From contig JAQSEB010000157.1 in assembly GCA_030063045.1 (NCBI GenBank), positions 473,898 through 537,897 on the forward strand: 64,000 nucleotides of DNA, in the 5' to 3' direction. How positions within the stretch are numbered: the stretch's first letter is position 1; every line of letters starts with the position of its first letter. The DNA comes from Pratylenchus scribneri (taxonomy: Eukaryota > Nematoda > Chromadorea > Rhabditida > Pratylenchidae). A program made the translations under genes and the position numbers. A model generated the notes under the pieces. The model was not told the DNA's origin. It ran no database searches and saw only the letters and a program-made list of their open reading frames with translations. Positions 11,640 to 26,100 of this stretch are shown piece by piece.

Positions 11640-13280
11640 AATATTTCCGATTAATTGATCTAAAATATTGAAAAATAAATTCGGATATATAATAATTTTA
11701 TTTTAAAAACCGAAAGCAGAGAAAATTGCAAAAACAATTTTTTTAATAATGGATACTTTTCCATCCATTCTATTTTTTACCACCCAGAGGGAATTATTGT
11801 TTTTCGCATTGTAAATAATATAAAATGGTTTGTTTAATGAAATTTGGATAAATAAGTTTAGTTTAAACCAAAATGATCAAAAAGTAGGTGCGCTGACCGT
11901 TGTGGCCAAACCGGTTTAAATGGTTTAAAAGTTTGAAATTAATAAAATAAGGGGTTATGGGAATTGGAATCAGGAAATTGTTGTACCATCTCTACGATAG
12001 ATCAGAAGTTAGAACACAATTTGCCCGCGGAATAGATCACTTTTCGACTAAATCGAAATTCCGCAAGTGATTACACTATATATTTTAAATTAGAGTAGTA
12101 AATTTGGGAATTAACTGATTTCTAATATTTTTCGCAACAAATATAAAGGGATTGTATTTCTAAACCGAGATTTAGTAAAACTATCAATTTAAGGATTTTA
12201 GTAATTAATTAATGGGATATGCTTTTTCTAATGAGAATATTGGGAGAATTCCTTAATTAAGAATTATGAAAACTTTCAGCCCAAACCGAATTCCTTATAT
12301 TATGAAGTCAATTCTCACATTCATGGCCCAAATGCACTTATCTCGCTCTCTGTTCAGAGCACAAAAACAAACCCAAGAAAACAAATAATAAACAATCAAA
12401 ACGAACCCAAAAGCTCGCGCATTCCCTCCTCCATTTCCTTCTTATCCTCCTTTCCATTTTCTCTATCCACTTGTCATCATTTCTTTTCAATTTCTTTGCT
12501 TCACTGGATTGCCTAAAATCCGTTTTTATTGTTATCCCTCATAAAATTTTCTCGGCCTCAAATTCCCGAATTCCATTTCTCTCGACCTCATCTAGATCCA
12601 CTCTTGGGCCATTTCCGATCATTTGATTATGCCCATTGGCCCAATTTCTCTCAAAACAATAACAAATAACCCCATGATTGGCCAATTGGCCTAAATTAAA
12701 TGCACTTTGATTTACCTAACCAATAATTAGAAGGCGAATGAATTATTTAAAAAAAATGTTTTATAAAAAAAGAAAGGCTTACTATGTTGGGAATAATAAT
12801 TAGAAAATTAAAAATATTTGTATATGTTAAGGATAATATAGGAAATTGGATAATTCTGGAATTCTCCAAGTTGATGGGGTTGGAATTATTTTAGAAATCT
12901 CGGATACTAGGCATCGTACGACTCCTGAGTAGGCTCATTTGACTCGACATGGTCGATTTATTATTTGAAATTTCAATTTCAGACCGGTTTAAAGGCTGGG
13001 ATTAGGGTAGGGCCAGCATGGGTTGGGGCTAAGGGTAAGGGATCTAACGGAATATATCATACGAAATTTAAAATTTCCTTACTGCAACATATATTCCGAA
13101 AGAGAAAATTATTTTTTATAATTGTAAGAATAAATTTTATAAATCAGCTTTTTAAGTACAGACCCTAGGGAATAATTAGAATGGTAGTGGGGATGGGGAT
13201 AGAGGAAATACGATACAAAAGATTAAATTCTTATTCCTAAATTATTCAGATTAATGAGAATTTGAGCAAATTATACCCGT
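11640..13280. other. Intergenic DNA with one dispersed-repeat copy
   Basis: No gene seen. A copy of the dispersed motif GGCTCATTTGACTCGACATG followed by GAAATTTCAATTTCAGACCG lies at about 12905-12990. The stretch 12330-12640 is pyrimidine-rich and could be a 5' flank or UTR of something not found. Confidence 0.45.
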
Positions 13281-13289
13281 TCCATTTTC

Positions 13290-14134
13290 TTGATTGTTTC
13301 CATCAATATTGGGGGCTATTTCATCGGCAATTTAATGGCCACTATAGCTTTATTTTCTAACGTTCTGCCCTTTCAATTTTCGTATAGTCAAAATTTGGCC
13401 GCAATTGCAGTGAATATTACCGCAGCTTCGAATGCTCCAATTATTTTTCTGAATAGTAATAAATTAATTAAAAAATTTTGTTTTAATTAAATAAAATACA
13501 ATTCTGAATTTCGTGAAATACATTGGAGGAAATTTATCGAATTAAATTTACAATTTTCAATTTGATTGGCCAAAAGCTAATTCATCCACAACCACAAATG
13601 AATAACACAAAGTTTTGTAAGTAAATATTACAATTATTGAACTTTTAATTGGTCATAATTATTAAAATATAAATAAAATTCGACATTGAAGGAAAAATTT
13701 AGGAAGAAGGTAAAAAAATTAAACATTAATTTTGCATAAAAAAATTTAAAAAATTTTGAATAAAAATGTGTTTTAAAATTATGTAAATATTTTTGGTTGA
13801 ATAAAAAGTTATGAATTTGAATGTCATCTCTTTTTGGCCGTAACTCTACAAAGAAGCCATCAATTCCATGTTATATGTTATCCAAAAACATTAAATATTC
13901 TCAAAAAGGATGTTCCTAATTTTTTAAGCTTAAGAATAAATTGTTAAAATAAGTGGTTTTTTTTGGTCGTACTGTGGGAAATGGGAATGGATAAATATTT
14001 TTTGAACAGTTTTTGCTAATTGAGGAAATTGCTTTTAATTTTCTTTCCAACAATTCAGAGGTCGGAATCGATTTAACAGAAATTACTGCAAATGGATGAA
14101 AGAGTGGAATCAGATTTCAGTTCTGATTGACTAA
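13290..14134 (+). pseudogene. GPCR-like fragment (last two transmembrane segments)
   Basis: Exon 13290-13455 encodes two hydrophobic segments around FFSN/QFSY-like loops, ending NAPIIFLN; a GTAATA donor joins in phase to 14061-14134 (acceptor TTCAGAG), giving the continuation SRNRFNRNYCKWMKEW and a TAA stop. The N-A-P-I-x-F-x-x-S-x-x-(Y/F)-R pattern is what the end of TM7 and the following helix look like in nematode chemoreceptor-type rhodopsin-fold GPCRs. Directly upstream there is an in-frame TGA with no AG acceptor after it, and TM1-TM5 were not found. I therefore call it a decayed fragment. A frameshift or assembly error in a real gene is the alternative. Confidence 0.4.
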
Positions 14135-14139
14135 AATTT

Positions 14140-15980
14140 TGAAGTGAACAACAAGAACATTTAAGTCGTATGCCGATATTTCATTTTACATATTCCCGAA
14201 ATTATTTAACTAATTCAAGTATGTCTTTTTGCAATGCTTCAAAGAATTATGCTTTTTATCAACTTTTGCGATGATTTTCGAATTCTCATTAAAATCAATT
14301 TTGTTCAAAAAGAAGTAAAATTATGTACGATTCTAATGAGGGAAATAAAAGGTGATCAAATATTGCGGGAAAATGTATATTCCTGGGGCACTTTAATTTT
14401 TAAATCAAAATCATCTTGTGCCTTGTGGAAATGAAAGTATGCATTTGACGGCGGAGGACTAACAAAAACAAAAATTGAAGACGATAACATACATAAATTA
14501 ATCGACAAGTTTTTCTTGGAATTGTGATGATTTGAAAAAAAATGAGAAAAATGTTTTTCCTGTAATGCTGATTATTGTGCAAAATTTTTATACAAATATA
14601 GTATTATTAAAAAGCTATTTATTATATGAATTTTCCAATCGACGATTATTTAATCATTTTGATATTTGATTACTCTAATTCTAATAATAAAAAATTTTTA
14701 GAAAATTGAAGTGATACATTTCGCATATAAGATAAAGTTAAAGAAAATATTAATAAATTATATATTTTAAAATTCTTCAAATAATAAGAACATCATTTTA
14801 AATTCCAATTAGATAATTTATTTTCACTGATAGAATCATTAATGACCATGGATTTAATCTCGCATCTTATTGGTTGATGAATTCTCCTTGAATTGGATTC
14901 TATGAATTGAAATTGTTGAATAACGATAAACAATAAACATTGCAATTGGTCAAAAATATCGAGAATGAATTAGAAAAAAATAGAAAAGATTATTTAAACC
15001 ATTGATATTATTATAATTTATGAATATATGCAGTTGAAGAAATTATATATCAATAGCTCAAAAATATTATAAATATATAATATTTTAATTTTTTAATGAA
15101 AATTAATATAAATGAAATACAAAAAAATATTTGAATTTTGTCAATGAATAAAATATGGCTTTTATGGACAATATTATTATTTGATTGATCTATTTTTCTT
15201 CGTTGCTTCCTTTTATGTCCCCTTTTTGATAAATTATACTTTGTTTAAATTATATGAAAATTTGTAATTTGCTTACATCGATGCCACTTATATTTTATTG
15301 TTTCGTTCAGTATAAAGGCTTAGATTTGATTTTTTGGTAGGATTGTTATTTTAATCAAATCCTTTTCTTTCATAAAAACATGACATTTGCAATGTTGGTC
15401 TTTTCAATTTTGTTTGCTTTAAAATCAACTTATTTTTTAGAGAATAAAGGCATTATTATTTCATCACAAATTCACACTTAAAATCACATTCCACAACTGC
15501 ATCTCCAGCATAACGGACTATTTAAATGTCAAAGTGAAAAGTGAATCATCTATATTTAAATCATCGTTACCAAATGAATGAAGTGTTGTTTCTTTATTGT
15601 GAAAATATGTTGTTTTTTCCATTTTAAAAACCCCCAACTTTTTTCCCCAAACGCTTGATTTTGAAGTAAGAAATAGAGTTGAATCAAAATAATAATTTCA
15701 AAATCAAAATTTCTAAAAATTAAATAATGACCATATTATAAATAAAATGTTTCATGCCCTAATTATGAAAATGATAAATCCATTTTATTTTTTAACATCC
15801 GAATTGCTATTTTCAATTTTATTTTCTTTTTCACAAACTGCTTAATAAATATTTAAAATAACGTTTTAATTTTAATGGATTGTACCAAAATTTTTGACAA
15901 TTTCATACATTTATTTAAAAAATTTTAATACTTTCCCTTTCTCTATTTTAGATAAATTTGCATTGTTCATTTAATTTTCC
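14140..15980. other. AT-rich intergenic DNA
   Basis: About 1.8 kb of AT-rich sequence with only short chance frames. The acceptor-like CTCTATTTTAG at 15941-15951 just before the next gene could be a trans-splice or 5' UTR acceptor. Confidence 0.5.
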
Positions 15981-15984
15981 GACT

Positions 15985-17616
15985 ATGGCCAATTTGAATC
16001 AAAACCGGGTTTCCGTTGATCATGGTGTCACTGAAACAGATGGAATGTATTTGAAAGTTCATGATGTGGGACTCAAATTGAATCTTTCGGATTCAGAAGA
16101 GGTTCAACAAGTGATTGATGATTTAACTTTTTCGGCTGATATAAGCAACGGCACCTATGTCAATTTGCATACAGGTAAAAAAATTTTGAGCCAAAATAAT
16201 TTTTTATCTTGAATTATTAATTTGGGCATTTGTAAATTTAAAAAAATTTTTACGATTTATTGCCCATAATTGGAGATTTGTAAAGAATTAAAATATTGAC
16301 GTTTCTTTGCAAATTTAAAAGGAAAAGAAACAAAAAATCAACTATTATTGTGATTGGTTATAAATTTTGATCAATTTTATTTATTAAATTAAAAATCTTC
16401 TTCGGCGGAAGGGATAAATGGGTTTAATAACGGTATATTATGGTACCATAAAATGGTTGCTAAAAAATATTGTGGCCAATACTGAAATTCGAGACTATAA
16501 AAATTAAATATTTCAAATATTATATTATTTTTCTATTTTTAATTAAGGTTATGATGGCTCCGGTACTTGGATTACGATGGAGGCTATGGTGAATTTTATG
16601 AAACGATACGGCGTGCCGCTGACCACCATCCTTTTCTATCAAAAGGAATCTGGCTATCGACGTTATCTCCCCAAAACGGTGTATCAACGAACGGACGAGT
16701 GGTTTGGAGCATTTTCGACGAGCTTTTATCGTAATATATAATTTAATATTATTAATTTAAAATGTTTAAAAGATTTAATTATTAAATTTAAACTTTCCAA
16801 TTTAATTTATTTATTCTTTGTCCATCCAGAGGCGATAAGTCAAGGAAAGGAATTCCATATGCTTGGAGGATCGGAAATTGATACGGAAGAAGCTTGTGTC
16901 TATCGTTTTATGATGGCCAATATTCTGAATGCCCTTGAAGAAAAAATTGGACACGAAATTGGAGGCGTTCATGCTGAAATTCGGAAATTTTCTGTGAACA
17001 TCGTTAATGCAAGTAAATATCAATTTGCCGACTTTGATGTGGACGACAACATTCAATTCAGCATGAAAATTGAATTTTTCCAGGCTCTCTACAAACAAAT
17101 TTATCCGAATGCGAAACAAGTTTGTTTTTTTATTCTTTAATTAAATATTGTAATTATTAAAATTTGGAAAAATTTCAATAAATTTCTATATTTACTGGTT
17201 CTAATTTTGCATTGTCGCCCACACATTTCCTTTTTAGCATCATTGGAATGATTTCACATTAAAAAAAATTTTATTTCCATTTTTAATAATTTTAATATTA
17301 AATATTTAATTTTCATTAATTTTTTTAATTTTTTCAAATTTGAATTTACCGAAAAATATGAAAAATGAGAAATTTACCAAATTTACTGATTATTCCCAAA
17401 ATTTAACAATTCTATTAATTTATTGAAAATTTTTAGAGAGAAGTGCCCAGCAAATTGGCCAAGAAAAATTATGAACAGCGATTTGCTAAGGTCATTATCC
17501 CAGGCACATTCCAAAGGAGGAATGCTGATGCTGGAGGCATTAATTTCTTTCGAAAAGTTGGCGAATGGCAATATACTTGCAATTACAATGCAATAAAGAA
17601 ATTCATCGAAATGTGA
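15985..17616 (+). CDS. Unrecognised 280-aa protein (four exons)
   Basis: Exons 15985-16174, 16548-16730, 16830-17119 and 17437-17616 join with all phases agreeing and end in TGA. The chosen ATG (MANLNQNRVSV) follows a TTTTAG acceptor-like site by about 33 bp, consistent with trans-splicing; an upstream in-frame ATG at 15958 is less likely. There is no signal peptide or membrane helix, so it is probably cytosolic or nuclear. Visible features are an acidic N-terminus (SDSEEVQQVIDDL), the stretch LHTGYDGSGTWITMEAM, a Tyr/Arg-rich middle (ESGYRRYLPKTVYQRTDEWF), and a basic C-terminus (KVIIPGTFQRRNA). I cannot place it in a family. Its composition and low-AT exons argue strongly that it is real. 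Confidence 0.75.
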
Positions 17617-17774
17617 AGAAAGGAAAATTATACTGAATGAATTTATTAATAAATTTATTTCGAAATCGAATAATTTGATAAAAATGAATTCATTGTTATT
17701 CATCATTAAATTTAATTTTTACTTATTGAACGATTTTTGTATTCTGATTCCGAAGGGTGGCCGGCAACTATAAT

Positions 17775-20129
17775 TACCGTATTTATTTTATTTTAAGCCA
17801 TGTTTCTATTATAAGCCCCATCTCTATTTTAAGCCCATCCCACTATTGGGTCGTTGAAATTTATAAGCCCCCTTTCTATTTTAACCCACGCACCCACAAA
17901 AATTTCTTTTAATGTTTTATTTTTATTCTATAAATTATGCCTTGAATAACATGTTCCAAAGCGTAAAATGTTTTTAATAAAAAGTTTTAAATCCCAAAAC
18001 ATGTTCATAAAAATTTTAGTCGAAAAAACATGTTGTGAATTTCAAAAACAAGTACGTAAAAATGTTTTTAGTCGAAACATGTTGTGAATTCCAAAAAACA
18101 TGTTTGGAAAAATGTTTTTAGTCGAAAAACATGTTGTGAATTCCAAAAAACATGTTTGGAAAAATGTTTTTAGTCGAAAAACATGTTGTGAATTCCAAAA
18201 AACATGTTTGGAAAAATGTTTTTAGTCGAAAAACATGTTGTGAATTCCAAAAAACATGTTTGGAAAAATGTTTTTAGTCGAAAAACATGTTGTGAATTCC
18301 AAAAAACATGTTTGGAAAAATGTTTTTAGTCGAAAAACATGTTGTGAATTCCAAAAAACATGTTTGGAAAAATGTTTTTAGTCGAAAAACATGTTGTGAA
18401 TTCCAAAAAACATGTTTGGAAAAATGTTTTTAGTCGAAAAACATGTTGTGAATTCCAAAAAACATGTTTGGAAAAATGTTTTTAGTCGAAAAACATGTTG
18501 TGAATTCCAAAAAACATGTTTGGAAAAATGTTTTTAGTCGAAAAACATGTTGTGAATTCCAAAAAACATGTTTGGAAAAATGTTTTTAGTCGAAAAACAT
18601 GTTGTGAATTCCAAAAAACATGTTTGGAAAAATGTTTTTAGTCGAAAAACATGTTGTGAATTCCAAAAAACATGTTTGGAAAAATGTTTTTAGTCGAAAA
18701 ACATGTTGTGAATTCCAAAAAACATGTTTGGAAAAATGTTTTTAGTCGAAAAACATGTTGTGAATTCCAAAAAACATGTTTGGAAAAATGTTTTTAGTCG
18801 AAAAACATGTTGTGAATTCCAAAAAACATGTTTGGAAAAATGTTTTTAGTCGAAAAACATGTTGTGAATTCCAAAAAACATGTTTGGAAAAATGTTTTTA
18901 GTCGAAAAACATGTTGTGAATTCCAAAAAACATGTTTGGAAAAATGTTTTTAGTCGAAAAACATGTTGTGAATTCCAAAAAACATGTTTGGAAAAATGTT
19001 TTTAGTCGAAAAACATGTTGTGAATTCCAAAAAACATGTTTGGAAAAATGTTTTTAGTCGAAAAACATGTTGTGAATTCCAAAAAACATGTTTGGAAAAA
19101 TGTTTTTAGTCGAAAAACATGTTGTGAATTCCAAAAAACATGTTTGGAAAAATGTTTTTAGTCGAAAAACATGTTGTGAATTCCAAAAAACATGTTTGGA
19201 AAAATGTTTTTAGTCGAAAAACATGTTGTGAATTCCAAAAAACATGTTTGGAAAAATGTTTTTAGTCGAAAAACATGTTGTGAATTCCAAAAAACATGTT
19301 TGGAAAAATGTTTTTAGTCGAAAAACATGTTGTGAATTCCAAAAAACATGTTTGGAAAAATGTTTTTAGTCGAAAAACATGTTGTGAATTCCAAAAAACA
19401 TGTTTGGAAAAATGTTTTTAGTCGAAAAACATGTTGTGAATTCCAAAAAACATGTTTGGAAAAATGTTTTTAGTCGAAAAACATGTTGTGAATTCCAAAA
19501 AACATGTTTGGAAAAATGTTTTTAGTCGAAAAACATGTTGTGAATTCCAAAAAACATGTTTGGAAAAATGTTTTTAGTCGAAAAACATGTTGTGAATTCC
19601 AAAAAACATGTTTGGAAAAATGTTTTTAGTCGAAAAACATGTTGTGAATTCCAAAAAACATGTTTGGAAAAATGTTTTTAGTCGAAAAACATGTTGTGAA
19701 TTCCAAAAAACATGTTTGGACAAATGTTTTTAGTCGAAAAACATGATGTGAATTCCAAAAACATGTTTGGAAAAATGTTTTTAGTCGAAAAACATGATGT
19801 GAATTCCAAAAACATGTTTGGAAAAATGTTTTTAGTCGAAAAAACATGTAGTTATAAAAATGTAAAAGAATTTAATAAAAACAGTACTGATTAGTAAAAT
19901 TGTAAAATAATTTAGTAAAAAAGTAAAAACATGTTTTGTATTGTAAAACATGTTCTGGTTTTTTGTAAATTTTATTGAAAAAATTTTATTTTCGTACATT
20001 TTTCCTCTCTGAAAATTATAAACCAGTCTCTATTATAAGCCCTCTCAACTCTCACTATTTTAAGCCCCCCCCCCCCTATAGGGTCTATGAAATTTTTAAG
20101 CCCCGGGGATTAAAAGAATAAATACGGTA
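17775..20129. mobile_element. Terminal-inverted-repeat element filled by a 52-bp satellite
   Basis: The left end TACCGTATTTATTTTATTTT and the right end (...AAAAGAATAAATACGGTA) are inverted copies, bounded by TA dinucleotides. Sub-terminal zones repeat TTTTAAGCCC and TATAAGCCCC at both ends (17796-17890 and 20023-20105, inverted order). The centre is a large satellite array. No transposase is present. TA-bounded ends suggest a Tc1/mariner-like or related cut-and-paste source, but the superfamily is not certain. Confidence 0.7.
17994..19850. repeat. 52-bp satellite array, about 35 copies
   Basis: Direct reading shows a strict 52-bp period (the pattern recurs exactly every 780 bp, which is 15 units). 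Each unit has two ACATGTT boxes, GTGAATTCC and TTTTTAGTCG. Internal copies are identical; only the first two or three and the last three units differ (for example CATGATG for CATGTTG). Such homogeneity points to recent amplification. Reading frames on either strand here are repeat artefacts. Confidence 0.97.
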
Positions 20130-20181
20130 TTCATGCATTATTAATTATTATTCAAAATAAATGGTCAAACGAAATTCCTTT

Positions 20182-23100
20182 TCACCAAATCGTTGAAAGC
20201 ATCTGATCCAAATCGACAATTGAATTATTGTAAAACATTTCTCCTGGAAATTGATTTGCATTGTTGGCAAATATATGGCTTAAAAAGGGTCCAATTGAAG
20301 AAGTAAGATTTCTGCCTTTCAAATCTTTGAGTTCTTCCATGCATTCAAATGACCAACGACGCTAAAAAATATAATAAAAAATAAAAAATATTGGAAAAAA
20401 TTTAAAATAACTAAACAAAATAAGGAAATTAATTAATTTAACCAAATCTGATAATAAAGCCTTAAAAAACATATTTATTTTAATAACTCAATTTTTATAT
20501 ACAATATTTCGAAAACCGAAAATAATACTAATTATAAAATAAAATTATTGTGAAATATATGTATTAAACATTAAAAGAATATATTTAGCCCTAAATATTA
20601 TATCCAAAATTTTCATCGGAAAAAATCAATATTTTAAGGCCTATTCTAGCTTTTTTATAAAAATAATTATTTCCTATTTTATAGCTTCAAAAAATGGTAA
20701 TTCATTTTTCTACAGCAGGAAAATTTTTAACTAAATTCGAATATTAAAAAGTTTTAAAAGACAAAAATTTTTCCCTTTTTTGGTCATAATAAAATTTATT
20801 AATTTTTTATTTTAACTTGAATTTTATGATCCTTACGCGTTCATTGGTCAATTCTCTCTCAAATTCATATTTGAAAATATTCTCATCTCTAAGTTTGGGA
20901 TATTTTTTAATAAATTTGCATTGACGTTCTGCCACATCCTGACGCAATGTTGAATGGAGTGAAAAAGTTTCTGCTTTCATTTCCGGATTAAGACAATCCC
21001 CCCGGGTTATGAGACAATCCAACTTATCAATTGGAACCATAGAATACATGAAAAAATAAAAATTATTACTTCTCATATGCATTTATGTTTTATTAATCTT
21101 TGAATAGAATAATCATACTATATATGGATAGAAAAATGATCGATAAAATTAAATTATAATTTTATTATTAATTATACTTTTAATCCAAAATTACGGGATA
21201 ATTAATTTTTGACCGTGCCAAATATCAATTCCAATTATATATAAATGAAGTGGGACATTGAAAATCTAATATTTACTATATATTCATATTCCTAATCTTT
21301 ACCATTCGTTAAAAAATTAATAAGATACTCTAAAAAATCTTTAAATTGGAGTTTTCATTTTTCAAATTGCGTAATCGCATTTTTGTTGGTGCAAATTTTA
21401 TAAAATTCTTAATAATAAATTTAAAAAATACGATCTAATTCAACATTTATCGCCATTTTTGATATTATCTTATCTAACAATCCAAATTAATAATATTATT
21501 GAAACAATTTAAAATTATTATTTTATGCTGCAAATTACCGTTTGACAGGCGAAATTAAAAGAAATTCATTGGTCTCATTATTGTAATATTCAGCTTTTTT
21601 GCCTTCAATTATGATTGTGCATATATGAGCAAAATATGTGCAAGGAGATGTGGCCCCAAGGAAATCCTATAATATTCAATTAAAAATAGTAGGTAAATTT
21701 ATATGCTCGAAAAAGTGAATCATATATATTATTATAAATTAACTTTAAACAATTAAAATATATGCAATTTTTAACATTAAATTTGCACAAAAACAAAGTA
21801 ATTATATAAAAAATATTTTTTAAACCATATAACATGGTTAAGAAGAATTGGGATAAGGTTAATCTAAGTTTATTAGTAGCTTGGACTAGTAGAATCTTAA
21901 AGTAGTCTGATTTTACAGTTTTTTGACATTAATGCCGATTTATCAACAAAAAAAATTTGTAAATTAATAATTTATATTTTTTAAATTTTTTTATTATACA
22001 GTATTTTGCAAAATCATATAAATTCATCATTTAATTATAAATTCACAAATCAAATAGTATTATAGTTTAAATAATTTTTAATTTTTTACATACATTGATT
22101 AAAACGGAAAGCAGATCTATTTCTGTTGTCTTATGGTAATTATAAAATGATATAAGCCTGTGAGGATCCTGATCGGGATTGTAAATATGGAGCAGGGCAT
22201 TGATCTTGAATTGTGGAATTAATAAATTGGAATTTTTTTTATTGTTAAATCTTCCTATCTATGGTTATCGGAAAAATTTTCCGTCCTCATTGTTATAAAC
22301 CTTAAATATAACTTTAAAAAAAAACCACCAAATTTAAGAAGGAATGAGGGCGAATTGCAATTTTTCAATAGTAATAATTAATAAAATCATCTACAAAATT
22401 CTTTTTTTCTAATTTTTGATAATTTTACAATTTAGTAAATAGGAATTTAATAGAGAATACCGTTCACTATAACTTAAAAAAAGCATCAATTCAGAAAGGA
22501 GTTAAATTTGCACTTTTCCAAATTCCTAAATCCTCTAAGAAATGTTTTTTTTGCCATTATTTTAATAATTTAAAATTTAGCAAATAGATAAGCAAGTGGT
22601 TTTAAATGGATTAAGGAATTGTGGTGTTTATTCAACAAAGGCATGTAATAATAGTTATTCAAGCCTAAATTTTATAAAATTTATATTAAAGAGAGTATAC
22701 ATTTTTTTAAATCTTTTTTTTATTGAGTTCAGAAAAATTACCATATTTGTTTTATAAACATCTGATCGCAAATACAAAGGTTGATGAAGCATTTTAGGAA
22801 AATTAAAATCGAAAAGGATATCGCCATCGAAATCCGAATCATCTGCGAATTTTTTATAATTACATATTACATATTTTAATTAATTATTAAAAAAAAAGTG
22901 CAAAATAAAATAAAAATAATATAAATTTGTAAATTGTTATAATTAAAAACCAACCATATTCAGGAGAAAAGCTTAATCGCAATTCGGCACAGTGACCAAG
23001 ACATTCAACCAGCATATTCACTTAAAAAAATTTTTTGATATGAATTGTTCTATATAGTAATTAGTCATAATTTCAAAAATTAAACCATTGATGCTGTTTT

Positions 23101-26100
23101 GTCCTTCATTTTCTGCGGCAGTTCTTTTTCTTTTGTGCAATATTAGTGTTGATAAAAGATTCATATCAATATCAATTCGAGCCGCCGAATGAATACATTT
23201 TTGCTCAATTAACCAACAAATTTCGGATGCAAATTTTTGCCAGAAAAAATCAATAGCCTAGTGTAAATATTTTTGAAAATATTTATTTTTTGCAGAAATA
23301 ATATTGAAATTGCAGAAAAATGATTTAGTGGTTTGTCCTAGACCAACAACCCTTAACCAATCGATAGATCTCTTAAAAACGCATCGAATGATATATAATT
23401 CGTCGAGTCTCGGCCAAAGAATAGCGATATTAAACCGCCTAAACCATTTCATTTTTTCGGCTTAAAACATATTTTAAAATTATTATAAAATTGGTTTACA
23501 AAATCAAAATAATATTAAATAATTCTTTTCGTAAAAATCTATCGTAAGAACAAATAGAGTCCGGTTTTTCAGATTTGCCGGGCCCGGGTACCTGGTATTT
23601 TTTTGGTCAGGACCCGGGCCGGACAAGGAAACCTGGATTTACCCGGGACCCGGATTTTATCCGGGCCAGGGTCCAGAAAACCCGGAATTGAATCTTAAAA
23701 TATCCGGTTTCCGGACCCGGAAACAAACCATTAAACCACTATAAAAATTTCAAATTTTTTTTCTGCACTTTCATTAATTTTTCCAGCAAATTAATTAGAG
23801 TATTCCATTTTTTATAATCAAGAAAAGCAAACATACTTCTTCACCAAAATTGCGATAAAATAAATTGTTTGAAATATTCAAATGGGAAATTATTTCCGCA
23901 TCCGGACATTCCATTATTCTCAGCAAATCTAACTTCATAATCCGAACAAATGGATGCTATAAATAGGCAAATTAATTAGTAATTGTTGATCTGAATTCAA
24001 AGAAAATTTTTTGAATTAAAAAATTTGCCTTAATCATGAATTAAATTTCATATAATAAACTAGCTTGGTATGAAAATATTAATATTTAATAAGAGAAAAT
24101 AAAAAGGGAATGTTAAGCTTATTTTTATATAAAATTAATCAGATGAAAAAAATTATTTTAAAAATTAAAAAAAAGTACATAAGGTTTTTATTTGTTATTC
24201 AAAAATTTTAAAAATTTATTTCAAAAAAAAAAAAAGATTTTTATATACGTCCAAAAAATTGTGTAAAAAACGCCAAAATCTTTTTGTAAAAAATTTTTGA
24301 AAAATGTCTATACCAATTTTTCACCATTTTTTTCTTAAAAAGATGTCATCCAAAATTTATAAAAATTTTTTAAAATATTGACGAAAATGGCCAAAAAATG
24401 GCAAGATATTGATGAATATAGACAAAAAAAATACAAAGAAAATCAACCAAAATATTGATAAAAACGTGTTTTTTGGAACTATTTTAAATTTGCATTTGCA
24501 AACAAAATATTTGCATCTAAAAATCCATTCTCTAACTATAAAAATCTGTGTTTAAAGAAGATCCCAAAAATTAAATTATACCAAACAAAACTAGTATCTT
24601 CACGGATTTTGAAATCATTACTTTCAAATGTTGTTGTATAATTGAGAAATTGTCAGTCAATAATTCAAGAGCAGGACAGCTTCTCTTTATTCCATGTCCT
24701 TCATATCTCAAAGAGGGAGAAATACGACATGCTGTAGAGAAAAAAAATATATAATATTATTAATTATATAGGAAGTCGAATGAAAAATTCGACATTCGAA
24801 TTAAAATTTCTCTATAAAAATATAACTTGTATAAAAATTAAATTAATAAATTAATCACATAATTTTGGATGCCGAATTTTATTATTATTATTATTAAATA
24901 ATTAATAAAATTATTTTTAAGGTGCCCATAAAGTGTTAGAAATAGAGCTTGCTTTTTAATTATTTAAAATTACTTGAATTTCGATGGACACAATAGAATT
25001 GATGAATTAATAAATTCTTCGTGAGTTCATCATGCACCTCATGTTTCCAAAAGATGTTACAATCAGCAGAGCCAAGCACTGATTCGGACCAATAAATCTT
25101 TAAAAGAAATATTCAGTCGGATGAATTTTTATTTTCTTTAGAATTTTTTAACATTTTTTTTGAGAATAGTTTTCACATCAAAATTTTTTTTAATATCGAG
25201 GATAAATATTATTAAAAAATGGGAGAGGACTTCTATACTAAAAATGGGAACAATAATAAGAAAATATGGCAAAAAAGTAAATCAAGTTTTCAAATAAAAA
25301 ATCAAATCAAATTATAAAAACATATTTATACATTCCCCCAGAACAACTTTTTATGCTCTTTAAAATGATATAAAATATGTCCATGTCCAATCAATTCATC
25401 CCCATTTTTGGCCACTTAACAGAATTCGAAATTTTCAACCTCTTTTTAAGAGCACCCTTTCGTGTCCTCCTGGAAAAGTTTTTTGTATGTTTATCTATTT
25501 TCGATTTTTTTAGAAAAAATAAATCTCGAGATGATTATTTGCGATTTTAAAAAAAGCCCACAAAAAATATGGCACCTCAAAATTGCATAAACTCAAAAAA
25601 AGTGCCAAACTTTTATTGACGGTGTCGGTCGAAAAAGTTTCTACTCACTTGACGGCTACTTTTCACTTCATCCTGGTTCATTTTCGTCCATTCCACACAA
25701 TTTTTGTGCAATTTTGCTGCCCAAGTCAGACTGGCTTGCTTCCAATCGGCCTCTTCCCTATTTAGTGGTCGATCAAAATCATAAATATTCAATCGTCGAT
25801 GACAATAAATTTTTGGCTCGCCCAACAATTTTTTCACATTTTGTTCACAACAACAATTCAATGCGGTCAAATGGAACATGTAAATTCCGCCAAAATATAA
25901 TTCCACCTTCGACATTTTGTTTCGTTCTTCCTTCGAAGGCACATGATGATCAGTGATTTTCCTATAAATTGGAGCTTTAAAATTTATCAAAATTTGAAAT
26001 AAAATAATTTATTTCTTTAAAAATTCATAATAAAATAAATATAAAAAGCAACTTTTTCCCCAAAAATACTCTTTTCTCCAAAAAAATTTTTCTCGTACAA

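Noticed and set aside
17994..19850. CRISPR array
   Set aside because: Units are contiguous with no unique spacers, and the DNA is eukaryotic.
19626..19894. Repeat proteins (TCFWNSHHVFRLKTFF on minus, KHDVNSKNMFGKMF on plus)
   Set aside because: They come from the diverged end of the 52-bp satellite; the array's period is not a multiple of three and most units contain stops.
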